Shown here one piece after another: positions 45,047 through 54,640 of a stretch of DNA of 59,661 nucleotides. The translations under genes were made by a program, and so were the position numbers. The notes below the pieces were generated by a model. That model ran no database searches. It saw only the letters and a list, made by a program, of their open reading frames with translations, and was not told the DNA's origin. Numbering within the stretch: position 1 is the first letter of the stretch; the number at the start of each line of letters is the position of its first letter. This stretch comes from DATKZH01 sp964475955 (GTDB lineage Bacteria; Planctomycetota; Planctomycetia; Pirellulales; Thermoguttaceae), in NCBI GenBank assembly GCA_964475955.1, contig CAYYZY010000023.1, positions 1 through 59,661 of the forward strand. Reading direction: 5' to 3'.

Positions 45047-46075
45047 ATGGACGAGTTCGCCCGACTCCCGCGTGAGGAACGACGCGTGTACTTCGAGCAG
45101 GCGGCGGCCGAGCGGGGGCTCAGCGCGCAGATCATCGAGAAGGACTTCTGGGTCTGCTGGAGCCTGAGGCGGCTGTTCTCGCTCGACGAGTTCCGCGGCC
45201 ATCTGACCTTCAAGGGCGGGACGACGCTGTCGAAGGTCTACGGCATCATCGAGCGATTTTCGGAAGACGTCGACGTGGCCATCGAGCGCGACTTCCTGGG
45301 CTTCGGCGGCGACGACGAACCGGAGAAAGGCGCCACCGGCAAGGAACAGCAGCGACGCATTGCCCGACTGAAGGCGGCCTGCCAGACCGCAGTCGCGGAC
45401 CGTCTCCAGCCGCGGTTGCGCGAGGCCGTCGCGACGGGCCTCGGCGGGCAGGCGGAGTGGACGGTGTCGCTCGATCCGGATGATCCGGACCAGCAATCGC
45501 TCTCTTTCGAGTACCCGCCCGCGATCGAAGGCCGCTTGAGTCCGTACTTCGCCCCCGCCGTGAAGATCGAGTTGGGCGCCCGGTCGGACCATTTTCCGGT
45601 AGAGGACCGCACCGTGACGTCCTACCTGGCGGACGCGTTCCCCGACGCCCTTCCCGACGCGCGGGTACCCGTGCGAGTTTTGGCCGCAGCACGCACGTTC
45701 TGGGAGAAGGCGACGATCCTCCACATGCTGCATCATCAGCCCGAGCACCGAAAGATCGCCCCGCGGATGTCGCGGCATTACTATGACGTGTTCCGGCTGT
45801 CGCAAAGCCCGGTGCTGCGCGAGGCGCTGGATGATACGGCCTTGCTGGAGCGTGTCGCGGTCTTCAAGGGGGTCTATTTCAAGGCGGCGTGGGCCAAGTA
45901 TGACGAGGCGCGCCCCGGGACCTTACGACTTTTGCCGGGCGAACGGCTCATCCGCCCGCTCACCGAAGACTATGCGCGAATGCAGCCCATGTTCTTCGGC
46001 GAGCCGCCACCGTTCGAGGAGATCCTAGCGCATCTGCCTGGACTGGAAGACCGAATCAACGAAAGCAGACGGTAG
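45047..46075 (+). CDS. abiEii: AbiEii nucleotidyltransferase toxin
   Basis: 342 aa. The family motif is LTFKGGTTLSKVYGIIERFS, then EDVDVAIERDFLGF: the GGTxLSK and D-x-D of the MenA/AbiEii nucleotidyltransferase. Further helices (ARTFWEKATILHMLHHQPEH, RMSRHYYDVFRLSQ) match the C-terminal part of AbiEii/AbiGii toxins, which add pyrimidines to tRNA acceptor ends. It follows AbiEi and precedes the giant helicase by six bases, so it shares the operon. It could abort infection when the DISARM-like genes fail. Confidence 0.9.
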   Translation: MDEFARLPREERRVYFEQAAAERGLSAQIIEKDFWVCWSLRRLFSLDEFRGHLTFKGGTTLSKVYGIIERFSEDVDVAIERDFLGFGGDDEPEKGATGKEQQRRIARLKAACQTAVADRLQPRLREAVATGLGGQAEWTVSLDPDDPDQQSLSFEYPPAIEGRLSPYFAPAVKIELGARSDHFPVEDRTVTSYLADAFPDALPDARVPVRVLAAARTFWEKATILHMLHHQPEHRKIAPRMSRHYYDVFRLSQSPVLREALDDTALLERVAVFKGVYFKAAWAKYDEARPGTLRLLPGERLIRPLTEDYARMQPMFFGEPPPFEEILAHLPGLEDRINESRR

Positions 46076-46080
46076 TCGCC

Positions 46081-49000
46081 ATGGCTCTGAACCCGATCGT
46101 CTACACCGACAAGGTCGTCCGCAGCTTCCTGAAGTACCAGCTCACGACCTACCCCTTCGCCGACCCGCGGCTCTACCAGCAGATGCGGGACCAGTTGCGA
46201 TTGGATACGATCCGGCGCACTCCGCTGCTGCGCGGCCCGTACGTGAGCCTGTCCCGCGGCTTTCGGCAGGGGACTTCCGTCGATGAACTCATCGCGGAGG
46301 GCGTGTTCCAGCCCCACATGCGGCACGTGATCCCCGCAGGCATCACGCACCTCTACGGGCATCAAGAAAGGGCCATCCGCGCCGTCTGGGAAGGGCGCAC
46401 CACGCTCGTCTCGACCGGCACCGGCTCGGGCAAGACCGAGTGCTTCCTCTACCCCATAATCAGCAAATGCTTGGGGCGGAGGGACGACGGTGCCCCGGCG
46501 GGGATCTCGGCCGTGATTGTCTATCCGATGAATGCTCTGGCCGAGGACCAGCTCGATCGGCTCCGCGGGTTGCTGGCCGGAACGGGCATCACCTTCGGCA
46601 TGTACGTGGGCAAGACGCCCGAGTACGAACGGGAAGTGACCGGCCATCGGATGCGCGAGGGCAGCTCGAACGCCGACTATCGGGCAATCCTCGACCGCTA
46701 CCGCGAGCAAGGCCGGCCCGACGCGGTCCATCCGGCCGAGGAAGTCTGCTCGCGAGAGAAGATGCGCACGGCGGGCAGGCAGCCGCGGATCTTGCTGACG
46801 AACGTGAAGCAATTGGAATTGCTGCTCACACGACAGGTCGACATCGAGCTGTTCACGAACGCCCAGCTCGATTTCCTCGTCTTCGACGAGGCCCATACTT
46901 TCACGGGGATCAACGGAGCGGAGACGGCTTGCCTGATTCGCCGGCTGCGACGGTTCTGCGGTCGCGACGCCGACCAGACGACCTGCGTGGCCACGTCGGC
47001 AACAATCGTCGATGAAGCCGACCCGGACGCGGCGCGCAAGTTCGCTTCGCGGTTCTTTGGCGTGCCGGCCGAATCGGTCGTCACCGTCCACGAAGAATAC
47101 CAGCAGGACGAGTGGAAACCGAAACGTTGCTGCCCGCCGGCGCCCGCAACAGACACGACGCAACTCCTTGCCCGAACGCTCGCCGCAGTCGACGCTGACG
47201 CCCCGGAGCCGGCCGTACGCGAGGTCTACGCCGAGTTGACGGAGCAGTCGCTCCCGGAAGGCAACTGGCAAGAATCCCTGTTCGAGGGGCTCCGGGGCAA
47301 CGAAGTGGCCGCCCAGATCCGGAATTCGCTGCTACGTCCCCGAGAACTGTATCTCTTGCTGGGCGAGTTGGAGAAGACTGTAGGACGAAAGGTGTCGGAG
47401 GAGGAACTGCTCTGTTACCTGACGCTGGGGGCTGCGTCGCTCAAGGACGGACGGCCGCTGCTGCGCCCTGTGGTCCACGGTTTCATCCGGGGGATTAGCG
47501 GCGCGGTAGTCGCCTTCCCTGAAGGCGACGAACCGAAGCTCTGGCTCTCGAGCGAGGCCGAACTCAAGCGGGGTGACGACGAGAAGGTCTGGCGCCCCCG
47601 GGTCTTCGCCTGCACAACCTGCGGCCAGCACTACTATGTCAGCTTCCTGAAGGACTTCGCCTTCGTCAGAGGTGAGCCGGAAGGTGGCCAACTCGCAGAG
47701 GACGGTCAGAGCTACTGGGAAGCGCTGGACGCGAACAACGGCGGCAAACGAGTAGTGCTCGTGGACCGGATATTCAGCCAGGAGGACGGCACCGAGCTTG
47801 AGGAGCGTGAGCGGACGCATCCGCTGTTCTTGTGCCGCAACTGCGGCTCGGCGCACCCGTACGAGTTCAACCGGTGTTTCGGCTGCGGCGCAGTCAGTGA
47901 CCCGGTCAGGCTGTTCGTCGTCCGAGAACACGCGAAACACGCGGGGCAACTGACTAGCTGTCTGTCGTGCCGGGCGCGGGGGAAGCGGATGGGGCGCCGA
48001 TACCGGGAGCCGATCCGCGAGGTCCGTGCGGTGAACGTATCCGACGTCCACGTCCTTGCGCAGGACATGGTCCACCATGCCGAGCGGAAGCGGCTGCTGC
48101 TATTCGCCGACAACCGGCAGGACGCCGCTTTTCAGGCTGGCTGGATGAAGGACCACGCCCGGCGGTTTCGTCTTAGGAGCCTCATGGCCGAGGCGATGCA
48201 GGGGAGCCCCTGTTCGATCGGCGATATGGTGCTGAAGCTGAGTGAGGAGCTGGACCAAAACGACGCGCTTTCACGAGCGCTGATCCCTGAAGTCTGGAGA
48301 GCGGTACCGAAGGAAGGCACTGGAGGCCGCCACGACGACGAGCGGCAACACTTTCTGCGGATTCAGGTACTCCGCGAAGTGACCATGGCCACCAATCAAC
48401 AGATCGGATTGGAGCCATGGGGCCGTCTGAAGGTCAACTACCAAGGTCTCGACTCCTCCTCTGCCTTCATCCAGGACTGGTCCCGGAAGCTGGGGCTTCC
48501 GCCGGACGACTTGACGGGCGGTGTGGCATCGCTGCTCGATCACTTGCGTCGCAACCGTCTGCTGTACGATGCGCGTCGTGCGATCTTCTCCCGGTATTGG
48601 CAGGAAGGCGACCGCGAGGTGCAGCGGGGCTATCTGCCGGTTCTTCCCGGTCCACGGGGCATGAAGTTGCGCCGCGCGGCCGACGACCATAAGGACCGAG
48701 TATTCCAGTGGCTAGGGGACCGGAACACGCTGATTCGCGAGATCGCGAAGAAATGGGGCGTGCCCGAAGACGAGATTCCCGCGTTTCTCCAAGACCTGTG
48801 GGGCTGGCTGGCCGATCCGGCCATGGCGTTACTCGTGCCCGTGACACTCAGGAGCAGTAGGGACCGACCGCTGCCGAACTGTAGCGGCGTTTATCAGATC
48901 GACTCCGGGAAACTGGTACTCAACGAGAACCACGGCTATTACCGTTGCAGACGCTGTCGGCGCAAAGTGATGCGGCGCCCTCCGAATAACAAGTGTCTTG

Positions 49001-51516
49001 CCTGGCAGTGTGATGGCGAACTGGAGTTCACCCGTGAAGACCCGGACAATTACAATTTGCAGCTTCTCGACGAGCGGTACTCGATGCTGCGCCCCGAGGA
49101 GCACACGGCGATGGTACCGCAGGCCGAGCGTGAGCGGTACGAGAACTTCTTCAAGGGTTCCGGCGACGTGGTCAACACGTTGGTTTGCACCCCTACGTTA
49201 GAGTTGGGAGTGGACATCGGCGCCCTCGATTCGGTGTTGCTGCGAAACGTGCCGCCATTGCCTGCCAACTATTGGCAAAGGGCGGGCCGAGCCGGCCGTC
49301 GGCACCGGATGGCCGTGAACGTGTCCTACTGTCGTCCGACCTCTCACGATCGGGCGTACTTCAATGAACCATTGAAGATCCTCGATGGGCGGGTCGATCC
49401 GCCTGCGTTCAACCTCCGCAACGACGTATTGGTGGCAAAACACGTCCACGCATCAGTAATCACGCGGCTGCAACAGCTTGCCCGGGAAGAATCTGGCTTG
49501 CACGATGACCAACGTACGCGCATACGCGAGACGCTCAAGGCGACCCTGCCGGGCCGTGTTTCGGCCTATCTGTTCGAGCCTGGAGGTAGGTTGCGGATTA
49601 CGCCGTTTGACTTGTCGCCGTTGGGAAGCCTGATCGCGGATCACCGCGACGAGCTGCTGGATCACATTCGGAGTGTCTTTCAGGACGGGTGGCCGGAGGC
49701 CGATGCTGAAGTAGTCTCCCCGGACGCGCTGGCCGGGCACCTCGATGAAACGGCGGATGAACTGGACATCGTACTTGCTCGACTCCGAAAGCGGCTCCAG
49801 TGGGCATTCCGCGAAGTTCGTCGTCTGAACAAGGTGCGTGAGGAGGAAGGCACGCTTGATCAGGAAGACGAAGCGCACTTTCGGCGTTGCGACCGGCTCA
49901 TCAAGAAGCTCAAGGGCGTCCGTTTCCGTCGCCGCCAAGAGGCTGAGGGGTTCGACGACATCAACACATGGGGTGTCTTAGCAGCAGAAGGGTTTTTGCC
50001 TGGCTACGGTCTGGACGCGGGGGCCATCGTCGGCATGGCCGAGGTTCCCTACTGGCAGCTCGGAAGCATGGATTTTGATCTGCCCCGTCCAACAAGCGTG
50101 GCTTTGCGCGAGTACGTACCGGGTAACCTGATCTACGCGAACGGCCACCGTTTCGTTGCACGCCGGTTCCACCGCGAAGCGGAGGCCGACAGCGGCGAGA
50201 TGCCCTTGTTCGAGGTGAACGTTGAGCGAGAAGCGATCAGCGAGACGAGCGTTGGTAAAAACGCGAGCAGTCTGGCAGCGAGCACACTTCCAGCCATCCC
50301 AATCTGTGATGTCGACCTGGTTCACTACTCACAGATCGACGACGAGGAGGAGAACCGCTTTCAGATGTCGGTCGCTGTCTACGGACGCGAGCAAGGCCGC
50401 CACAACGGAGGAACGAACTACAGTTGGGGCGAGAAGCGGCTCTCCTTCCGCCGTGGGGTCTACTTGAGACTGGCCAATGTCGGCGCCTCCTCGATGGTTG
50501 AGCAGGAAACGCCGCAACTTGGTTATCCTCTCTGTACGGTTTGCGGCCAGAGCGTGTCGCCATTGGCCTCCGAACGTCAGTTGGAGTCGTTCGACCAGAA
50601 CCATGAGGAACGCTGCGGACGCAAGCCGGGCAAGTTGGGCTTCTTCGCCGACGTTGTTGCCGACAGCCTGACGCTGCCGGCCTGTGCGGATCAGTCCGAG
50701 GCGTACAGCGTCCTGGAAGCGGTCCGCATGGCGACGGCTCACGTGCTAGACATGCATCTGGAAGATCTCCAGATCCTCGTGATAGGCCACGTGGACCGAG
50801 ACGAAGTCGACGGCGTCTTGTGGGATCCAATGCCTGGCGGGTCGGGCCTCTTGAACCAGATCTTGCAGCTTTTCGGCGAAATCGTGGAGTCGGCCAAGGA
50901 GATTACGCACGATTGCCCCTCTGTTTGCGAGACCTCGTGTGTCGATTGTCTCCAGACCTTCCGCAACAGCTACTACCACAAGCACCTTGATCGACACCGG
51001 GCATTGGAGCTACTGACCGAGTGGGGTGAATCGTTGAAATACGAACACGACATCCCGCCCACGCATCCGATGTCCCCGCCTCAGGACGCAGTTGCGCAGC
51101 CAGTCAACGACGCCGAGACAAAGCTCAAGCATTTGCTGGAAGCCGCTGGGTTTACCTCGGGCCATTTTCAACAACAAATCCGCTTTGCGACGCCGATCGT
51201 CCTGGGGCATCTAATCGGCAGCACTACGCCGGACGTGTATTTCTGCGGCGACAAGGATGACGAGGACGACAAGGGCGTCTGCATTTATCTCGACGGGATG
51301 AGCGACAGCCTGCATGGGAATCCTGAGACTGCCGCGCGGGACCGCGAGATCCGCACTTGGCTCAGAAACAACGGTTACCAGGTAATCGAAATCACGCGCG
51401 TCGATCTGGACGACCGTGGGGCGATGGTCCGTCATTTCAAGAGGTTGGCTCGGTATCTGGAGGGCAAGGCTTTGGCGAAGCGGGTCGAGGAGGATCAGGC
51501 CTGGTTTGACAGCTAG
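46081..51516 (+). CDS. giant DEAH helicase with DUF1998 and PD-(D/E)XK-like C-terminus
   Basis: 1811 aa. RecA lobe 1: STGTGSGKTECFLYP (Walker A, ~114) and LVFDEAHTFTG (DEAH, ~269). Zinc clusters CTTCGQ (~511), CRNCGS...CFGCG (~585-603) and CRRCRR...CLAWQC (~957-980). Lobe 2: VCTPTLELGVDIGALDSVLL, PANYWQRAGRAGRRHR (~1030-1075). The DUF1998 end has CETSCVDCLQTFRNSYYHKH (~1616). The last ~130 residues (ETKLKHLLEAAGF, TPDVYF, VCIYLDG, RDREIRTWLRNNGYQVIEI) resemble DUF559/Vsr-like PD-(D/E)XK nucleases. DISARM normally splits this into DrmA (helicase) and DrmB (DUF1998); Druantia DruE is a single large helicase-DUF1998 protein. The position after drmD/drmMI favours a DISARM fusion. The nuclease-like tail is inferred. 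Confidence 0.83.
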   Translation: MALNPIVYTDKVVRSFLKYQLTTYPFADPRLYQQMRDQLRLDTIRRTPLLRGPYVSLSRGFRQGTSVDELIAEGVFQPHMRHVIPAGITHLYGHQERAIRAVWEGRTTLVSTGTGSGKTECFLYPIISKCLGRRDDGAPAGISAVIVYPMNALAEDQLDRLRGLLAGTGITFGMYVGKTPEYEREVTGHRMREGSSNADYRAILDRYREQGRPDAVHPAEEVCSREKMRTAGRQPRILLTNVKQLELLLTRQVDIELFTNAQLDFLVFDEAHTFTGINGAETACLIRRLRRFCGRDADQTTCVATSATIVDEADPDAARKFASRFFGVPAESVVTVHEEYQQDEWKPKRCCPPAPATDTTQLLARTLAAVDADAPEPAVREVYAELTEQSLPEGNWQESLFEGLRGNEVAAQIRNSLLRPRELYLLLGELEKTVGRKVSEEELLCYLTLGAASLKDGRPLLRPVVHGFIRGISGAVVAFPEGDEPKLWLSSEAELKRGDDEKVWRPRVFACTTCGQHYYVSFLKDFAFVRGEPEGGQLAEDGQSYWEALDANNGGKRVVLVDRIFSQEDGTELEERERTHPLFLCRNCGSAHPYEFNRCFGCGAVSDPVRLFVVREHAKHAGQLTSCLSCRARGKRMGRRYREPIREVRAVNVSDVHVLAQDMVHHAERKRLLLFADNRQDAAFQAGWMKDHARRFRLRSLMAEAMQGSPCSIGDMVLKLSEELDQNDALSRALIPEVWRAVPKEGTGGRHDDERQHFLRIQVLREVTMATNQQIGLEPWGRLKVNYQGLDSSSAFIQDWSRKLGLPPDDLTGGVASLLDHLRRNRLLYDARRAIFSRYWQEGDREVQRGYLPVLPGPRGMKLRRAADDHKDRVFQWLGDRNTLIREIAKKWGVPEDEIPAFLQDLWGWLADPAMALLVPVTLRSSRDRPLPNCSGVYQIDSGKLVLNENHGYYRCRRCRRKVMRRPPNNKCLAWQCDGELEFTREDPDNYNLQLLDERYSMLRPEEHTAMVPQAERERYENFFKGSGDVVNTLVCTPTLELGVDIGALDSVLLRNVPPLPANYWQRAGRAGRRHRMAVNVSYCRPTSHDRAYFNEPLKILDGRVDPPAFNLRNDVLVAKHVHASVITRLQQLAREESGLHDDQRTRIRETLKATLPGRVSAYLFEPGGRLRITPFDLSPLGSLIADHRDELLDHIRSVFQDGWPEADAEVVSPDALAGHLDETADELDIVLARLRKRLQWAFREVRRLNKVREEEGTLDQEDEAHFRRCDRLIKKLKGVRFRRRQEAEGFDDINTWGVLAAEGFLPGYGLDAGAIVGMAEVPYWQLGSMDFDLPRPTSVALREYVPGNLIYANGHRFVARRFHREAEADSGEMPLFEVNVEREAISETSVGKNASSLAASTLPAIPICDVDLVHYSQIDDEEENRFQMSVAVYGREQGRHNGGTNYSWGEKRLSFRRGVYLRLANVGASSMVEQETPQLGYPLCTVCGQSVSPLASERQLESFDQNHEERCGRKPGKLGFFADVVADSLTLPACADQSEAYSVLEAVRMATAHVLDMHLEDLQILVIGHVDRDEVDGVLWDPMPGGSGLLNQILQLFGEIVESAKEITHDCPSVCETSCVDCLQTFRNSYYHKHLDRHRALELLTEWGESLKYEHDIPPTHPMSPPQDAVAQPVNDAETKLKHLLEAAGFTSGHFQQQIRFATPIVLGHLIGSTTPDVYFCGDKDDEDDKGVCIYLDGMSDSLHGNPETAARDREIRTWLRNNGYQVIEITRVDLDDRGAMVRHFKRLARYLEGKALAKRVEEDQAWFDS

Positions 51517-51910
51517 AGCCACCCATTGGCGCCGATAGTGCCGTTGATGTCGCAATTGGCTACGCTTGTCATGCTGAACAGCGGTTCCTGGCCCAGCTTG
51601 TGGGCCTCCAGGTAGCCAATCTCGGCAAGAGTGTGGCTACCGAGTGGCGGGGTCCGCCCCGACAAGTGGTGTGCATCGTTCCGGAACTCGGCCACCCCCC
51701 CTGAAGAGCGGTCTATGGGTCCTTCCGGGGCCACCCCCGCGGGGCCCCTCGCGGAATAATCGCATACTTCGGGACACTTTCTTTCGCGAGTGGTCCGGAT
51801 CAAGCTGTGTTTCACGCAGCTTGAACCAGCCCAAGTTGTGGAGGCCGCGCCCGTCGCCGGCGGGTGTCCGGCTCCCGGATTCGGAGAACCCTGCCAGAAG
51901 GGGGTTGCAC
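51517..51910. other. gap between the DISARM-like block and the DGR block
   Basis: About 390 bases with no + strand gene. It probably carries the promoter of the trypco2 gene; the AGAAGGGGG before 51911 is its ribosome binding site. The boundary separates two functional modules. Confidence 0.4.
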
Positions 51911-52216
51911 ATGGCGAAGATTGAACTGTCCGACATGATTGTGGGCCTCCGGAAGGAGTTGCAGGAGGCACAAGCCAAGGCCGAGACGGAGGACCTGAAG
52001 TTCAACGTCGAGAGCATCGACGTAGAGGCTCAAGTCACGGCCTCAGCGGAGGCGGATGCACAGGGCAGACTAAAATGGAAGTTCTGGGTCTTCAGCGAGG
52101 CGGAAGGCTCGGTCGGCGCCAAGGTGGCGAAGGAAACGCTGCAAACGATTCGGCTGAAGCTGACGCCCCAGGGATCTCTGCAGGTGAGTGGTATGGCGGG
52201 GAAGCCCGTGCGATAA
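51911..52216 (+). CDS. trypco2 (trypsin-co-occurring domain 2) protein
   Basis: 101 aa. MAKIELSDMIVGLRKELQEA, then ETEDLKFNVESIDVEAQVTA, EADAQGRLKWKFWVF and ETLQTIRLKLTP match the trypco2 domain (compare the family pattern LadmIexLRxeLxxAxxxgexxxlxFexxxvexExxvxv). This small domain was named for co-occurring with trypsin-like proteases in NTP-dependent bacterial conflict systems. Its partner protease is encoded 20 bases downstream. The domain probably serves as an adaptor; no enzymatic residues are visible. Confidence 0.88.
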   Translation: MAKIELSDMIVGLRKELQEAQAKAETEDLKFNVESIDVEAQVTASAEADAQGRLKWKFWVFSEAEGSVGAKVAKETLQTIRLKLTPQGSLQVSGMAGKPVR

Positions 52217-52236
52217 TCTCCAACGGAGAGTAGGCG

Positions 52237-53688
52237 ATGGACAAGAACTTGCTCGTCCAGGTCGTTGTGGGCACCGGTGAGGGCAATCGGGTGCGTTGCG
52301 GGACCGCATATCCGATTGCACCCGGAAGACTGATCACCGCAGCTCACGTGATCGAGGATGCAACGCCCGAAAAGATCGACGTGAGTTGGTACCACCAGCC
52401 CGCCGAGGATCGCGGCTGGAAGCCGTGCATATCGATCGCGTGGGACGGACGTCCGAAATTCGACGTCATGCTCCTTCAGGTCGATTGTCCCGAAGCGTTG
52501 AAGAATCGCTTTGGCGTTCTAACGCAGACGCCGCCGAAGACGCACTCGCGATGGGAAAGCGAGGGATTCCCACTCATCGGGAAACGAAGTGACAACTGGT
52601 TGCCCATTCCCATGAAGGGCGCTGTCTACTCCATAGGCAACCAAAGCGCTCTCTTCCAATTGGACGTGGATGATCCGCCGACACGCCAGGGCGGCTGGCG
52701 GGGCGCTTCGGGGAGTCCAGTCTTCGTTGACGGCGCGATCCTTGGTGTCATTGTGACTTGCCCCGAGGATTTCGCCAACGGCCGGCTTGAAGCAGTCCCC
52801 GTTTCTCGGCTCTTGGCTGACACGCGATTCAGAGCGGCTGCGCAACTCTCCGAAGATGAGCAACGCAAGGCACTCGTGGATGAAGCGGTGTGTCTTCTGG
52901 CAGAATCAGTAGAAGCTTTCGAAGAACTGGCTCCAAGGGTCGGCCTATCCGGCCTCGCCAACGGCCCCGGTCCCTCACGCAATGCGATCGAGGCCTTACT
53001 CGACCTGCGCTCCCCGCCTCCGATCTTGAAGGTGCTGGTCCATGCCATGGATGCCCTCGACCGTGACGACAAGAAGAGCGCTGCGGATGTCCTCGAGTCG
53101 GTCGCCTACTACCTGATTCCGGCTGCCCTCACCGATGCCCACGTCAGCCAGATGAACATCATCATCGACGCGACATCGGGCAGCTTCGAATTCCGCGCCA
53201 AGACGAAGACTTTCGTCGAAATCGCCATGGCACGAATCAACGGGCGTCAGACGAAGTTCCGGCCGGTAGCCGATGCCCAAGATACTCCGAGCGGGCGTCT
53301 CTGCCTGACGAATCCGCCGGAAAGCGGCATGGACGCGAGCAACGAGTGTTTTATCCACGACTTCGTGGCAGAACTCGCGGGGATGATCGGACGCGATCTG
53401 GTCGACAGCGACCCAGCCAAGACCGTTGAGGCAATCAATGTCGAACTGGAGACGCAGTTCGAGGATGACGGATGGCAATACTACTATGTGTTCGAGTTCC
53501 CGCAGAACGAGCAGGGCCGTCATCGCCGGCAACAAGTGGCGACGAGGCTCGACGATATGTTCCCGCTAGTCGCATTCATCGGCCTGCACTCCGGAGCTTC
53601 CCAGGAGGAACAGCGAACGGTTACACGCCTGATGCGGATTCTCCGGCGTGCCGCTGGCATCGAGAGGACCCCTTATGAATCGACCTAG
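52237..53688 (+). CDS. trypsin-like serine protease with unknown C-terminal domain
   Basis: 483 aa. A trypsin fold occupies residues ~1-190 with catalytic His in LITAAHVIED (His37), Asp in KFDVMLLQVD (Asp76) and Ser in WRGASGSPVF (Ser158), so the triad is complete. There is no signal peptide, so it acts in the cytoplasm. Residues ~200-483 are an unfamiliar mixed domain (LLAESVEAFEELAPR, NIIIDATSGSFEFRAKTKTF, YYYVFEFPQNEQG). It follows the trypco2 gene by 20 bases and overlaps the MoxR gene by 14 bases. In related conflict systems such proteases cleave a target on activation; the substrate here is unknown. Confidence 0.88.
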   Translation: MDKNLLVQVVVGTGEGNRVRCGTAYPIAPGRLITAAHVIEDATPEKIDVSWYHQPAEDRGWKPCISIAWDGRPKFDVMLLQVDCPEALKNRFGVLTQTPPKTHSRWESEGFPLIGKRSDNWLPIPMKGAVYSIGNQSALFQLDVDDPPTRQGGWRGASGSPVFVDGAILGVIVTCPEDFANGRLEAVPVSRLLADTRFRAAAQLSEDEQRKALVDEAVCLLAESVEAFEELAPRVGLSGLANGPGPSRNAIEALLDLRSPPPILKVLVHAMDALDRDDKKSAADVLESVAYYLIPAALTDAHVSQMNIIIDATSGSFEFRAKTKTFVEIAMARINGRQTKFRPVADAQDTPSGRLCLTNPPESGMDASNECFIHDFVAELAGMIGRDLVDSDPAKTVEAINVELETQFEDDGWQYYYVFEFPQNEQGRHRRQQVATRLDDMFPLVAFIGLHSGASQEEQRTVTRLMRILRRAAGIERTPYEST

Positions 53689-54640
53689 ATTCCTTGAAGA
53701 CCCCGGCAAGCCCGTTCCGCTGCCGGTGATCGGAGCGTTACCGCCGGAGGTCCACGTCTTCGAGCGGGGAAGCATAGACGCGATCAATGCGGCACTGGCC
53801 TCTCGACGCCCGCTGCTGGTCCGTGGAGAGCCAGGCGTGGGCAAGAGCCAGATCGCCCGCGCTGCGGCCCACGTTCTTCGACGCGCCTTCATTTCCTTCG
53901 TCGTCGACTCACGCACGGAATCCCGCGACCTGTTGTGGCATTTCGACGCGGTTCAGCGCCTGGCCGACGCGCAGATTTGCGGGCAGATGTTCCAGTCGTT
54001 CGAGGAAGCTCGCCACGAACTGGCCGAAGAGAGGTACGTTCGCCCGGGACCGCTTTGGTGGGCCTTTGACTGGGCGGGGGCCGAACAGCATGCGGCCAAC
54101 CTCCGCGTTGCCCACCACAAGCCGAAGGACTGGCGGCCCGAAACCGGCTGCGTGCTGCTGATCGACGAGATCGACAAGGGCGAAAGCGACGTGCCCAATG
54201 GGCTCTTGGAGGCGCTCGGTTCGCACGAAATCACCATGCCTTGTGGCGATCCTGTGGTGGTCAAGAACGCTCCGCCGCTGGTTGTCATCACGACCAACGC
54301 AGAGCGCATCTTGCCCGATGCGTTCTTGCGTCGTTGTCTCGTATTGTCGCTTGCCTTGCCTCGAGACAGGAAAGGACTGATGACGAGGCTCGTCGAGCGG
54401 GGGCGAGCGCATTTCCCGAACGCCGACGACGAGGTACTAAGGCAAGCCGCCGAGTTCCTTGCCGACGATCGCGATGAAGCAAGGAAGAACCAGGTGACAC
54501 CGCTGCCGGGCCAGGCGGAGTACCTCGATCTCGTTCGGGCGGTCACCGAGATGAAACCGGACTCGGTCGCCGGGCAACTCGCCGTCCTTGGCCAGATCAG
54601 GGACTTCGTCTTCAAGAAGCGAGCCGGATTAAAGATATGA
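53675..54640 (+). CDS. MoxR-type AAA+ ATPase
   Basis: 321 aa from ATG 53675, overlapping the protease gene's end by 14 bases (tight operon). Walker A is VRGEPGVGKSQIARAAAHVL (~residue 50) and Walker B is GCVLLIDEIDKGESDVPNGL (~residue 162); PLVVITTNAERILPDAFLRRC contains sensor 1 and the Arg finger. MoxR ATPases remodel complexes with vWA-domain partners. The next gene, overlapping by ATGA, encodes a protein with a degenerate vWA-like region, so the ATPase probably acts on it. It completes the trypco2 - trypsin - MoxR - sensor set. Confidence 0.9.
   Translation: MNRPRFLEDPGKPVPLPVIGALPPEVHVFERGSIDAINAALASRRPLLVRGEPGVGKSQIARAAAHVLRRAFISFVVDSRTESRDLLWHFDAVQRLADAQICGQMFQSFEEARHELAEERYVRPGPLWWAFDWAGAEQHAANLRVAHHKPKDWRPETGCVLLIDEIDKGESDVPNGLLEALGSHEITMPCGDPVVVKNAPPLVVITTNAERILPDAFLRRCLVLSLALPRDRKGLMTRLVERGRAHFPNADDEVLRQAAEFLADDRDEARKNQVTPLPGQAEYLDLVRAVTEMKPDSVAGQLAVLGQIRDFVFKKRAGLKI

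Noticed and set aside
46081..51516. Druantia DruE
   Set aside because: Size and helicase-DUF1998 layout fit DruE, but no other Druantia gene is present and the neighbouring genes are DrmD- and DrmMI-like; kept only as an alternative.
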